64,000 nt of DNA, from positions 124,001 to 188,000 of the forward strand of contig NW_027476096.1 in NCBI RefSeq assembly GCF_051020955.1, written 5' to 3'. Below, piece after piece: positions 23,196-35,030 of this stretch (the stretch's first letter is position 1; every line of letters starts with the position of its first letter). The notes beneath the pieces were generated by a model. That model saw only the letters and a program-made list of their open reading frames with translations, did no database searches and was not told where the DNA came from. The stretch is from Megalopta genalis (taxonomy: Eukaryota > Arthropoda > Insecta > Hymenoptera > Halictidae). The position numbers and the translations under genes were made by a program.

Positions 23196-24330
23196 TGTAG
23201 TTCTGCGGATGTTTATGCACGAAAAATATGAAAAATATCCACGAAAACATATAACCATGCACGATATGATGATATTTTTTTTCCTGATATTACGTATCAG
23301 GAAACATTATACAGTCATTCTGATTTATTATACGTCAAATTACAGTATAGAAGCACTTTTTCCAAAATTGATGACGTTAATTGGCGGCATTTATCGGTAA
23401 AAATTGATTTGTGCACCGGAAATTGAAATTATATCAAGCTACGGCATATGCATAGAACTAATTGTGATTTTCGATCACACTTTACATTTTTATTGCATGT
23501 AATTGACAATAAATATTTCCTCCGCTATATACGTCAACAATGAATTTCGGATCGTTTTCGATCCAGGTTTTCATTAACACGTTGAATGCCACGGGGGTCA
23601 CCGGTGACCGGCACTTAACTTGACGGTGACGCCATGGGGGCCACAGGTGACCGACGCGCCCAAATTGATAGAAATATGTATAATTTAAAACAAATGTCAA
23701 TATCTAAAATTTTGTATTATTACCATCGTCAATTCAAACAGTGACCCCTGTCGCAATTAACATGTCAAACATGGTTATACACTGTAACTTATCTACTGCA
23801 GATAATATTTCAACATTATATGTATTACATAAAAGAAGATTCATCGTGGCGCCACGGACAATTTCTGTAAAACCGGCATGGCATTCAACGTGTTAATGAA
23901 ATTTCACATTACCGAACTTTCGGCATTTTAGAAATATTGAAATGCACAAGGACTAAATTCACTTTGTTACTTCAATAATAAATCTGGACTGTTCGAACTC
24001 GAAATACTAATAGCTACACCCAGTGTTCGATTATAAACCCAAAATTTTGAATACATATTATGCTGACTGATAGACCAAACAAGATAGATGATTCAGATGA
24101 GCATGATATATTGCATGTACACGGCAAATAACATAATTTGCAAAGAATATATTATTAGATATGTTTTTAAACATAAATAGGTACGTAAAACGTATGCAAT
24201 GTGCAGAATATGAAAAATAAAAAATACATTTTTACAATCACCTGAACGTAACGTAAATTTCTGTTCACGTCCCATTGGTCTGCTTATTTTCTAAAAAAAT
24301 GTGCAATTACATAAACATCCATAGTCTAAT
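23196..24330. mobile_element. probable element of the GACTGCGGAT-end family (family C)
   Basis: The left end TAGTTCTGCGGATGTTTATG (about 23196) and the right end complementary to ATTAGACTATGGATGTTTAT (to 24330) are in opposite orientation. The right 200 bp match, inverted, the left part of the element at 51196 (ACAGAAATTT and AATGGGACGTGAACAG-type blocks). A piggyBac-like MITE is nested inside. Pairing of these two ends is inferred; the left one might instead belong to a shorter copy ending near 23463. Confidence 0.45.
23574..23896. mobile_element. piggyBac-like MITE, 323 bp
   Basis: TTAA at both ends (23574-23577, 23893-23896) with inverted termini CACGTTGAATGCCACG and, inward from the right, CACGTTGAATGCCATG. 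Subterminal GGTCACCGGTGACCGG is itself palindromic. No transposase frame. Confidence 0.9.
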
Positions 24331-26239
24331 GATTAGGCCACGTGGATGATAAGGGATCGGATACGAGAGGCTTCACTGTAATTTAATGAGTGAAAAAACA
24401 ATAGTCCAAAAATATATTTACAGACGAAAATAAACTTATCTGGTTCGGTTTCGTTAACTAACGCTACGCGGAATGCCGAGCGAAGAATATAATGAAAATA
24501 TAAAACTGTGTATAAAATCAATAGTCAATGTTGATTTTTTATTGCCGTTGTAACCGATATTTCCCTGTATTTCTTGAAAAGAAAATATTGAATAATCGGA
24601 TCGACCGGGCAGATAACGACCTAAAAGGGATTGAACAATATACAGTGGTCTGCTCAATTACCAGATCTCGTTTATAGCTAACGAAGAAAAAGCAATCAGT
24701 GTTTGTACAAAATCTGTGACTAGAAATCATTTTACATTTTCAACTAATTCCTTGCTGACGAATGTTTTGTTAACGTTACAACAGAACGATTAAAAAATAA
24801 CGAATATTAGTCTTGAATTTTTTTAAATGTCTAAGAAATGCGATTAGAATATTATAGAATTATTACAGAATTAAAAATCGTGTTCTTAAGTATGAGTCGC
24901 TAGAAATTAGAAAATTATAATTTTCTAATTAGATTTGCATATAGATTTAATTAATGATGTAATAATTACACATAGAAAACCGGTTCTGCTATTTAACAGT
25001 AGGATAGATCAAGTTACCCGTCTAATAAGTAATTTAATAAGTAATTTAATAATCTAATAATCTAATAAATAAGCTTCAACGAACGTGTTACTGTAACATG
25101 TTTTATAGAAATTATTTGTTACAATATTGTGCAGAAAAAAAAAAAAAAGTAATCCATTACGTTCGAAAATAAAATTTACACATTTCTCTAGCCTTCATTG
25201 ATTGAAAATAATGAAAACACTCCAGTTTTCAAAATCAATGAACAAAATTTACAATTCTTTTTTGGCTGCCCTTTTCATTTTTTTCAAAACTCGTTCAATG
25301 TATAAAAAGTAATAATACGATATAAAGGACGCAGGCAGTTTAAATCTACAAGATCTGCTTAATATGTTTTCCGATGCAATCAAGCATTGAAAAGATTGTC
25401 AAAAGTATCGATTTTGTGATCATTTAAACAATTGTTTTACTATTTAAGAGTTGATAATTTTATTTTTTTCTCAAAATTTCTGTAGCATTTTTCTCGAACC
25501 TTAATGAATTATTAATACATACAATATATAATAGAAGGTTAGAAATAATTAAACCATTTAAATAGAATTTGATAGAAGATTGTATCGATGAAATTGAAAA
25601 TTTTAACTTTTTAAAAGTACCATAATTATTGGCAATTTTGTTATGCTGTTAAGAAAGGTCGTCCGAGTACAAAGGGTTAATAAACTTTTAATGATTTTCC
25701 ATTTAACAACGTCTGCGCTCATTGAGAAAACGAAATCTGCTGCTGCTATTTAAAGTAAATTTCGGGGAAAACAGGAAATATATTTGTAATATTAACACAT
25801 TTTAGAATAATAATGAACCTAACATTAATAAACAAATGCAACAATTGAGAAATAATGAGGAACAATATTTTTTCCAAATCTTCGTTTATGAAACATGAAA
25901 ATATTTTCAATTCGACGAATCGATTATTCGTTTTACTTACAAATTAATCAAATTAAGAATTCTATAAACAATACAAATGAATAAACCACAAAAATATAAG
26001 CGAAAAGTAACTAAATAACAAGGCATTGCTATTTTATTATAATTTACTTCAATTTTACTACTGCTCTACGTTCGTAGAATGTACTCTTCGTGGATTAAGA
26101 AAGGTTAATTTTCGTTGCAGGCTCAGATAAGAAAGTGAAAAAAGTTCTTTTACATTGTTTTTATTCCAAGTATAGTATAAAAAAATTAAAAACGAATTTA
26201 GTTATAGTACGGTAAACTATATCCTCTATATTTACAAAA
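24331..26239. other. AT-rich non-coding stretch
   Basis: No gene. TACAGTGGTCTGCTCAATTA at about 24641 resembles a single Tc1-like terminus without a partner. ORFs at 24333-24730 overlap each other and are unsupported. Confidence 0.35.
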
Positions 26240-26800
26240 AAATTCAAGTCATGTAGACCAGTTTTAAAAATGGTGTACCCTTTTAGAAGGTGTGTGGGTC
26301 TCAATCCACTTAAGAAACACAGAAATTTTCGAAAAATCGCACGCTTGGTAATTCACGGAGGACAATACACAACAATGAAAAGCACAGAAGCGTAACAAAC
26401 AAGGGAACATACCGAGGTGATAAATGCCAAGTTCGATGTAAGTTCACCAAGTTTTTAGAAAAATATTCGACAGATTTATTTCTTGTCGACCATCGTTTGC
26501 ATTGAAGGGATGAAAACAGCCCACTTCGGATCCAAACCTTTTTCGTGTAATATCTCAGAAATTGTTACAGCTAGAACTACAGTTGAAATTACGAAGTTGT
26601 ATTCCTTTTAATACATTGACGGTCATGTTTCTTATACAGAATGGTCGATAACTGGTGGTATTATACAACCGGAAAACGGGACATTCTGCTTGCAAAAATA
26701 AATCGAAAAGAAAGAATAACATTTTCTCCTTTAATGCTTCGTTTACGAGAAAAATGAATTGGAAAATCCGCAGGTTCCCGTGGCTCAGAGTTGTGCTAAT
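26240..26800. repeat. old dispersed repeats
   Basis: About 26300-26400 resembles 31140-31220 (AATTCACGGAGGACAA vs AATTCACGGAGAACAA). About 26490-26600 carries GAAGGGATGAAAACAGCCC and a TATCTCAGAAATTG block. About 26640-26790 is a diverged piece of the fold-back family (TTGCAAAAATAAATCGAAAA, TTTACGAGAAAAATGAATTG). Confidence 0.5.
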
Positions 26801-26809
26801 TCAATTAGA

Positions 26810-27087
26810 TTATAATACAATTACGTAACTGAATTACATTATAATTCAATTACATTGTAATTCAACTACAATGTGATTAAATCAAGTAACTCAATCCATT
26901 CAGTTAACTCAATTACTAATTATTTCGATCATGAATGTAACGGAAGTACAACATAATTCAAATACAATGTAATTGAATTACAATATAATTCAAATACAAT
27001 GTAATTGTGTGAATTACAATATAATTCAAATACAATGTAATTGAAATACAATACTATTTAATTATAACATAATTCCAATACAATGTA

Positions 27088-27145
<58 letters not shown>

Positions 27146-27310
27146 AATTACAATATAATTCAAATACAATGTAATTGAAATACAATACTATTGAATTACA
27201 ACATAATTCAAATACAATACTATTGTGAATTACAACGTAATTCAAATACAATGTAATTGTGTGTGTGAATTACAGTATAATTCAAATACAATGTAATTGA
27301 AATACAATAT
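26810..27310. repeat. AATTACAATGTAATT-type AT-rich degenerate array
   Basis: Units such as AATTACAATATAATTCAAAT and ACAATGTAATTGAA recur about every 20-35 bases and are themselves near-palindromic. A GT microsatellite interrupts them. Confidence 0.85.
27091..27142. repeat. (GT)26 microsatellite
   Basis: Uninterrupted GT run inside the degenerate array. Its translation gives the His/Thr-rich stretch of a spurious - strand frame. Confidence 0.97.
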
Positions 27311-27659
27311 TCGTATTCTCCTTATCGCCATTCATAGTTTGTGATATTATCTTATGGTTATGTTTTTTGACTACCCTTATTTCGTGTTTATATTAAAACT
27401 TTCATTATCCGGAAATCCAGAGTTGGGCATCATTCAAGTGATTATTAAAGTACAATATTATTTGTTATTTGGAAGTTTAAATGAAAGATAGAATCAATTA
27501 CTAATTATTTATATAGGTTCATTTAAATAAATTATTTCAAATAATAAAATTTATTTCTTATTTATAGAAACAATTTCAATTGTTACTTATTAATTATCAT
27601 TTAAGCGTTTTCATTTGGCACTTTCATATTTTCATCTCGTTTGCATATGGTACTTCGCG

Positions 27660-27915
27660 TCGAATAAATAAAAATTATATTGTAATTATTAATAATAATT
27701 TAATTTATTTATTAATAACATTGTAATTAGTAATTAATCTAATTCAATTACATTGTAATTCGTAATTAATTTAATTCAATTGCATTGTAATTCATAATGA
27801 ATGTAATTCAATTATTCCGCGTACTTCGTAATTATACTCTTATTGAATTACGAATTACATTATAATTGTGGATTACAATATAATTGAATTATAATGTAAT
27901 TAAGTTATTTTGTGA
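27660..27915. repeat. second AATTACATTGTAATT-type block
   Basis: Same kind of short palindromic units (ATTACATTGTAATTCGTAAT) as 26810-27310, about 350 bases further on; sequence between is ordinary AT-rich DNA. Confidence 0.7.
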
Positions 27916-28194
27916 TTATAATTCCTTGGGTAATTCATTCTGCATACCTGAAAAATTTTCATTAAAAATGAAAATTTTAATTAAATTATCAAATATTAAA
28001 ATATTTTAAATTAAAATATTTCACTCAATTAAACAAAAATTAAGAAGCAAACTTATATGGCACCAATTACTTCTTCAGCATTCGTACCTCTTGCAAATCT
28101 TAATAAAATTGAGCAATCATTTTTAATTTTTCATTAATCATCCATTCGGTCATCAATCGACTGAATTTAAAATGGGGAGATCTCCTTATTGGGT

Positions 28195-28400
28195 TGGCTA
28201 AGTGTTAAGTATAACGTGAAGTAGAATTGATAGGTTACGATCAGACGTGCCATTTGATTCCTATTCAATAGTATTATCCTCTCCAACAATTTTTCTCGAA
28301 AACGGAGCCTTCAATGCAAAAATATTGTTCTACATTTTTCTCTTATTTGTGTGTGTAAGGTCACCCCCTGCGGGTTGTACCCCAGTTACTGACCGCTCTG
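28195..28400. repeat. fragment of the fold-back repeat family
   Basis: AGTAGAATTGATAGGTTACG, GATTCCTATTCAATAGTATT and TTTTTCTCGAAAACGGAG match family copies at 41870-41960, in the same orientation. Confidence 0.75.
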
Positions 28401-29151
28401 TACACGAATGACGAAATGATTTGCTCAGATTTCAAAATTAATTTGTTCTCTTATTTCCTTCCTAATTTTATTACAACCAACAGAACATATAAGAATGTTC
28501 AAAATGTAATTGATATCATAGAACATCAATTTCTATATTACGAAAAAACGAATGAATAACCAATGATAAATACTTGAATGAAAAATCACTAAGTATTATA
28601 ACAATTGAAATTGTTTTCGTAAATAATTTTTATGGAACTTTGGGGTGGCTGGCATAGCCAAAGTGTTAATAAGAAGTCTATAGTTACACAACTTTTAGAT
28701 ATCTCAATGTTAATTTATTTTGTTCAATATGTGTGCGCGAGAAGTGTATACCCAAGTACAGAACACTGTGGAATTATTATTATTAAGTCAGTAGAATTAA
28801 ATAAACGAATGATGTGACAAGAGTGGAAGTCGATGATGATCGAATGATGAATGAGAAGTGAGTGGCAATAGATATTATTATTAATGTATGTCAAAATGTG
28901 TCGTGCGTGAGATTTAAGTTAACATTTCGATTTTGTATTTGACATGATTTATTAAATACTATTAACAACAAATACGGATAAAATGGAATTATAATTTCCG
29001 TATTTTAAAGAATAATAATTTAACTTGAATATTTTGCCATTTTCAATAATGCGAAAGCCTTAGGTGCGCATAATTAATGAAATAGGAATTTTCATGATAT
29101 TTTTAAGAATTATGTGATGGTGGAACTTGATATTTCATTTGAAATGGTATA
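28401..29151. other. AT-rich non-coding stretch
   Basis: No gene. The 61-codon frame at 28632 has no recognised motif. Confidence 0.35.
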
Positions 29152-30002
29152 CAGTAACTCTCATTAATATTCAGATACCTCCTAAAACACAATAATTTTC
29201 TTAAAACTGGACTAAACTACTTGAATGTTCTTTTTAGATGATAGAGGGACTAGTATACTACTAATAAAACAAAAAAAAGATCTCGTTTCCTAACTTCTTT
29301 ATCGGAACCTATAACAAAGATTTAAAAACTGCATCTTGTAGATCTCGGTGATTTGTATGCACGCTGAAAATATCATCGAAATCGGTTAACGCATAGTTGT
29401 CGTACAAGCATTGAAAGATTTTCTGCAGATAAGAATGATAACTGCGGATTTCTGACAGTTATCGTTCGAAAGCGTCAATAAATGAAACAAAACTCCGATT
29501 TTCGCGCGGTTTATAATTCTTCACAGCTCATATCAGGGTTAATCGATTTTCATTGTGCAGATAAGTTACCGAGCTCTACAAAATGCGTTTTCTAAATTTT
29601 CGTTGCAGTCTCAGATGAAAATGTCGAAGAAACGCAAGTTTAGTTTTTTATGATTTCTAATAGTAACAAAATTTGAAAAATAGTATTTTAGTCATTGTTT
29701 AGTGTTATGTTTAATGTTATTCCGTTTGAAAAAGTGTTCGAATATTAATCCCCGCGCAGCCGACACCGGGTCACCGTTGACTCGGAACTTGAAAATATGT
29801 TTATTAAATTTTACACTTTTTGTTAACAAACTCCCTTCTCCTCCGCGTTTTAGAGATCATTAAATATCACTCTGTACCAAAGAGTGGGGCGCAAAGCAAG
29901 TGTACTAAAAATTCAGCTACGGGTCAAAATTGACCCGGTGTCTGCACGCCGCGCCGCGCCGCACATTTACGTCGGCTGTTCGAGGGTTAATGCGAGTCAC
30001 TA
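29152..30002. mobile_element. TA-flanked MITE (family A, copy 2), interrupted
   Basis: TA at 29150-29151 and 30003-30004. The left end is CAGTAACTCTCATTAATATT. The right end, read inward, is TAGTGACTCGCATTAATATT once the nested 29745-29990 MITE is removed. The interior shares TTTTTAGATGATAGAG and the CTGAAAATATCATCGAAATC block with the other copies. Without the insertion it is about 605 bp. Confidence 0.85.
29745..29990. mobile_element. piggyBac-like MITE nested in a TA MITE
   Basis: TTAA at 29745-29748 and 29987-29990. Ends read TTAATCCCCGCGCAGCCGAC and, inward from the right, TTAACCCTCGAACAGCCGAC. It shares GCCGACACCGGGTCA and GGGTCA-type subterminal motifs with 49556-49791. GC content is much higher than the host element, including a GCGCCGCGCC run at 29950. 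No coding frame. Confidence 0.88.
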
Positions 30003-30099
30003 TAATTTCACGAATAACATTACTCGTCGCCGTCACTATACTCCGTGCTCCGCAGGAAACAGTGTACAGGTCTTATGGCGTGATCAATAATGACGTGCT

Positions 30100-30395
30100 G
30101 CATTCCGTAGTAAAAAAAAAAACACACACACACGAAACCTTACAATTGGAATCACTTTTCCAGCTCTAATAGTTTCCGAGATAGTTGGCCAATCATGATT
30201 CGGCCTCTCAAATTTGGAGATTGTGTTCACCCCTTCGACGTAAACGAAAGCCGAGACAAAAAAATACTCACTTCCATATTCTTTATTATATTTGTAAAAT
30301 ATTACGAAGAATTTCCTAGCAGAATTTTCAGTAATTGCGGAAACTATCACACGAGTTGAAAAATATGAGATAAGTCTGTTACTTGAATCTATTGT
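30100..30395. repeat. dispersed-repeat fragment
   Basis: On the - strand, GTCGAAGGGGTGAACAC and a TATCTCGGAAACTATTAGAG block resemble parts of 8930-9000, 26490-26600 and 46700. A poly-A/CA tract is at 30113-30134. No gene. Confidence 0.45.
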
Positions 30396-30619
30396 TTAAC
30401 CCTTAACCGGATTACGGTGGACGCAGCGGCCACGCGTAACTTTAGACAAGTCACTGTTAATATACGCTGATGTAATTATTTAAAAATTCATGTAATCCTG
30501 TCTATTAACTTGTCAAGTTCGCAATATTTCAACGTAAAACGTGCAGTTACTAATTTGCATGCATGCAATATTTAGTGAAACAATAATTGGCAGTAATTGG
30601 CAGTCCGGTTGAGGATTAA
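30396..30619. mobile_element. piggyBac-like MITE, 224 bp
   Basis: TTAA at 30396-30399 and 30616-30619. Ends read TTAACCCTTAACCGGATTAC and, inward from the right, TTAATCCTCAACCGGACTGC. No coding frame. Confidence 0.72.
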
Positions 30620-31199
30620 CCCCTTGCCATACTTTGACGAGTCTGACACGTGATGGAGATTTCTAGTAATAACCTGTTATGCATGAGTGCTATCCCGTTC
30701 TTTTCGGTCTGAATATAATTCTGATTTCTTGTCATCAGTATTTAAACATTTACGTAAACGTAGACACAGAATAAACGTAAATTGTCATTCATCTTCTTAG
30801 AAACGATTACAATTGAAAATCTTCTAACCATTATAACCGTGAAGAAAATGGCACGACAGGGAGTTAAGTCCATCGTACAGTGCCTTTTGAGTCTCCGGAT
30901 GTGACCAGATCTGTTTACGGTCATCGAAAGTAAGCGTTAACCGAAGTTTGCAATTTCTTCTTCGACTGTAGAAATCGTAAAAAACATGACGCGCCACATG
31001 TTTGCCCAAAAACCAGCTTCCGTAAAAATCGACGGGTATCACATCGACGTGTTTCCTCGATCGTGCCAGTACCTTTTCGAATTCACTATACATTCGTATC
31101 ACCGAGGTTTTCCTTCTTGGGATCCCGGGAAGCAGGTCTCAAAACATTTCAGCAACTCTCACGCTCGACAATTCACGGAGAACAAGCGAAACAATCGAA
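30620..31199. other. upstream flank of the CpG-rich block
   Basis: Composition rises in GC toward 31200. Short overlapping frames on both strands (30742-31222) have no domain. The 31140-31220 part resembles 26300-26400. Confidence 0.35.
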
Positions 31200-31642
31200 A
31201 GCAGGGACGCGTAACTAAGTAGCGGCAGGCGGAGAAGCGGCAGCCGTCGGATCCGAGTGAAACGGTAAAAGGCAAGTCCGTGTAGCGGATTTGCCAGCGG
31301 CTGGGTTCCGGGTCTCCGGGCCTCCGGGTTCCGGACGTACGGGGATCGAGGTCCGGGGTCCGGCCGACGGGACGCGACGCGACGCGCCGCGCCGCAGGAA
31401 TAAAGAGATAATCAGCAGCGGAAGACTCGGGGAAAAAATCGGTGCTACGGCGTGACTCGCAAAACAACGTCCACTTTGAAGCCGCGGCGTGCACGTTGAA
31501 GCCGTTGTCGTCGCGAAGACTACCCTTACGCATACGCACTCGAGACTCTGCGCGCGCCTCTGTTCCCCACCCTTACCGCAACGGCACACCACCCCTTCGC
31601 AGTCACCGTCGTCTTCCGACGGAATCAGCGACTTGGTTCGAG

Positions 31643-32104
31643 GTCAGTTCGGTCCGCGCACGAGTCGAGGCAGTCCGAGCCCCATCGTCCTGACGACACG
31701 GGACGGGACACGGATATATCGAAACGCCGAGAGACCGAGAGACCGAGAGACCGAGCGACCGAGAGACCGATATCGAGACGGCTGTCGGGACTGAAACGGG
31801 CAACGATGACCTTCTGGTTGTGTCGGGTGGTGACACGGTGAGCAGGTGAGAGAATCAACCGGTAACCGTGTAGCCCACGAGACCGAGGGATCAGCCCCGG
31901 TGATCGAAGACTGTGAACGCAGACGGAGACGACCCGGCATCGTCGAGGACCTCGCCGAGGCAGAAACTAGTGTCCACTGTGCCAGTGCAACTCTCGACCA
32001 GCGCCATCGCCACCGCCAGCACCGACATGGAGGATACGGAAGCGGAATAGTATCGTTGAGATGCCGCAAAGGAGTCTCGAGACATGAAGAGAGCGCGACC
32101 GAGG
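31643..32104 (+). other. probable 5' leader exon with short uORFs
   Basis: Ends at GAGG/GTAAGTAGG with the donor GT at 32105-32106, a near-consensus site. A TCAGTT initiator-like sequence near 31642 is one possible start; the true start is unknown. Short upstream frames include MTFWLCRVVTR (ATG near 31806), MEDTEAE (ATG near 32025) and MPQRSLET (32061). The last ATG, 32084, is open to the donor and gives MKRARPR, which could be the true start of a split coding region. No downstream exon is identified. Confidence 0.45.
31732..31776. repeat. octamer tandem repeat, unit GAGACCGA
   Basis: Five to six copies of GAGACCGA with one GCGACCGA variant, inside the leader exon. Confidence 0.9.
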
Positions 32105-32174
32105 GTAAGTAGGTTTTATTGTCCCTTCTGACGGTATCGCTCCGTCCTCTCCAGCGAACTGCCGCCCCGAGGGG

Positions 32175-32181
32175 CTTACCT
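32175..32181 (-). other. possible - strand splice donor
   Basis: On the - strand GTGACAG/GTAAGCCCC is a strong donor match with GT at 32180-32179. It would end an exon lying to the right (32181 and up) and fits a divergent transcript from the same CpG-rich block. Site-only evidence. Confidence 0.25.
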
Positions 32182-32292
32182 GTCACCGAAGTCACAGCGA
32201 GTCTCTGGCAGTCTCAGGCACCTAGAGCCGTTTCCTTCCACTAGCGGACTAATTATATTCCCGTGTTCTTACGAGTAATTACTCGATGAATG

Positions 32293-32365
32293 TTCCCTCG
32301 TCGGGAACGTCCTCTGGCGAACGTCCTCAAGCGAATGTCCTCAAGCGAACATCCTCCAGCGAACG
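32293..32365. repeat. 14-bp tandem repeat, unit GAACGTCCTCAAGC
   Basis: Four to five units with single-base changes, just downstream of the candidate leader exon. Confidence 0.85.
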
Positions 32366-32648
32366 CTCCTACAACTGTTGCCAGACGTTTCTTTGTTCCG
32401 ACCTAGCGAGAGGATTTCCATCGGTCCGGCACCGATCGTCTTTCCGCCCGGCGCGTATTCACTCGAGAGTCCACGAAATTGTACGCGGAGAAGCGTGTCT
32501 GGGAACCGCGAGGTGCCCGCCTGCCAGCCCCGATGGTTCGTATCCTCGCGTGGTGTGCCGCCCGAGAGGATCTTTATTCCTCTCTGGTAACCGGATAAGT
32601 ACGTAGGAGGGAATCTTGGATCAGTGGCGGAATAGTTTTAATACGTAT

Positions 32649-32676
32649 CGTGTCTCTCTCTCTCTCTCTTTCTCTC
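32649..32676. repeat. (TC)n pyrimidine tract
   Basis: TCTCTCTCTCTCTC with one TTT interruption; GAGA-factor type sites on the other strand are possible in an insect promoter region. Confidence 0.85.
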
Positions 32677-33900
32677 TTGGTCATCGTTGCTTCCCGGCCC
32701 GATCGAACAGTCACTTAACCGAACGGTGTCGAGTAGCACCGTTAAGAGATTCCGCGATGGAGGAAAGTTTCCGAAGTCGATGACTGCCCGTATCCCTATC
32801 AATCTTCGCGTAAACCACTGGTTCGATGCACTTGGTCGGCGTGTACTCCGGTTTTCCTTGCCAGCGACTCGGCCGTCCCCCATCCACCGCTCGCATAAAG
32901 TATTTTCGTTCATTGATTTATCGGATTCACCAGTTTCTCGCTTTCTCGCTCAATTGCCGTCGCTTCCCTGCCCGTACCCGTGCCCGTGCCCGCCCCCCGC
33001 GAGCCTTTTTGGTTCGATTTTGTCGGTGCTTCAACAACCTAGTCCCTCCTGACTGCCTCCTCCTCCTCCTCTTCCTCCACCCTTCTTTTCCTTCTTGCTT
33101 CTCTTCTTGCTTCCCTTCCTTCGTTCTTTCTTCCATTCTTTCATCCATTCTTTTCCCACTTTCGTTCCCTCCCTTTTCTCTCGCTCTCCCGGCCCGTTCC
33201 TTTCTCCGGTTGTTCGTGCACCTCGTACCTCGGGTTCTCTGGCCATTTCTTTTTCATCGAAGACGGAATCGCGGTTGGAATGTCGTTGGGCGTACCGGAC
33301 TGCTTATCGGCGTTTCGTGCACGCAGACTATCGATTCCCGCGACAAGGGGTCGACTGATACTGCCGCCGCTCAGGCTTACTTGTAAACCAGCCTGCACGA
33401 GCTGGTAAAACGCTCCGCTCCGCTCCATTCGTCGGGCTCGTGACAGCACGCGGCTTGTCTTCGCATACGCGCACACTGTCATGGTGGTCAACAACCTTTT
33501 CGAATGATGTCAACCTTCCCCTGGTTGCCCCAGCCACGGAGTCGCTTTCGACGGAGTTCAGCGGTGCTCTGGTGGGGGCAGGGTGCCGCGAGGGGGGTTA
33601 GGGAACGAGGGTGTCGACGGGGGAGACGCGGAGGGGTGGCGACTATGAGAAGCTTTTCCCTTGGCTGGCACGAGAAACACAGGTACGCGAGCACGCCGTG
33701 ATTTTGCTAATCGATGTTAGGCAGTTTGGCTGTCGGCGGTGCACGGTTTTCGGGCACGTTCAGAAGAATCCTAGCCGGCTGCGGCCGCCGGCGCCGAGTT
33801 TCGAAAGTTCGAGAATTTGGCGGTTCGAATCGTGGGCCGATCATGCAACAAGCCCTGCGATAGAGCCCGGTGTACGTCGATATCCTTATTAGGGGCTATT

Positions 33901-35030
33901 CCAGTGGAAATTGCGTTTTTTGCTTAACCCGCCGCGGTCACAATTCCTAGGCGAAACGCGAACAGTGACGCACGAAAGTGTTCGAACGCTTCTCGAAACG
34001 ATATGAATTTTTCGAAATTCGACCGAATGACTTGAATTTTTCTCGAGATTTCAGGCAAAATCTTATCGTTTAGTGGACGATTTCTGTATGTGCATACTTA
34101 ATATTTATGCGACACCAAACTCGCATAAATTTTGAATTGCAATACCTATACAATGGTATAGGAATAATGTTCTATAATAGGATGAAACGTATTAATCAGT
34201 TGATTACTCTCGTTATCGTTTTAAAATCACTAAAATTTCACGCATGTACTATAAACTTCAACGATTACGTAATTCATCTGTATTAAACTTCATTACAATA
34301 GATTGCACGGTCATTAATTCTCGTCAGAGTGTAAAACAGCCAATTAATATTACAATCGAATCGATTTTTAATGTTGATTCCTTATTATGTGCACTGTATC
34401 CTACAGATTTTACCTAATGCTTGCGTATGTACGAATTTTAATAGATTATTTTGATAGAATAAGAATGCAATTTTATTCCTCCGCTGTCAAACTTCCTATG
34501 CGAAACGCGTACAGTGAGACTTGACCAAGTGACTTGAATTTTTTGTGATTTTAGAAGCATTAGTTTGGTAGACAATGGCTAAGATATTGTTTTCAATGAT
34601 TGCAATTGAATGGAATGGCAAATAAAATAACAAACTCTTGATCAAACGAATTCACTTGATAAGAGACTTGCGATTATATCAATTTATTAAATTCAGCTTC
34701 ATCTTATATATTTACCACATAATTTGTCTTAAAATATTTATCAATATATGAGTATTTATAAGCTAGGAACGAATGAAAAAAAAACGGATCATTAAAGTGG
34801 CTCGAAACGTAATTTATGCAAAAGAATTAATTGACCAATGGTATCCTGCTTATAAATATGTAATTATAGAAATGAGTCAACGATTTTACAAGTGTTTTAT
34901 TGTTACCTAAGTTAGAACTACTTACATCAAATTTATACCATCAAAATAATGTTTCTTTACATCCGCAATAATTCAAGTTATAAACATATTATTATCTGTC
35001 ATAACGTACGTGTAGCGAATACTATAAATA
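33901..35030. other. AT-rich DNA after the CpG block, probable intron
   Basis: No gene. If the leader exon at 31643-32104 is real this lies in its first intron. Confidence 0.35.

Larger units (their letters stand above)
31200..33900. promoter_or_regulatory. CpG-rich block, probable promoter region
   Basis: An abrupt change from AT-rich to GC- and CpG-rich sequence lasting about 2.7 kb, then back. It holds many CG dinucleotides (for example GGACGCGACGCGACGCGCCG near 31370), pyrimidine tracts at 32650-32676 and 33055-33200, and short tandem repeats. Long frames on both strands are Arg/Ser/Pro-rich and overlap, as expected from composition. This pattern fits the promoter and 5' leader of an insect regulatory gene; the promoter role is inferred. 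Confidence 0.6.

Noticed and set aside
26810..27915. CRISPR-like regularly spaced repeats
   Set aside because: Units are degenerate AT palindromes with irregular spacing in a eukaryotic genome; no leader or cas genes.
31644..32195. 183-codon - strand frame in the CpG block
   Set aside because: Arg/Ser/Pro-rich, overlaps other long frames on both strands; GC-rich DNA lacks stops by chance and no domain is visible.
32826..33386. 186-codon + strand frame
   Set aside because: Covers a pyrimidine-rich tract giving Phe/Ser/Leu/Pro runs, and overlaps Lys/Arg/Glu-rich frames on the other strand; compositional artefact.
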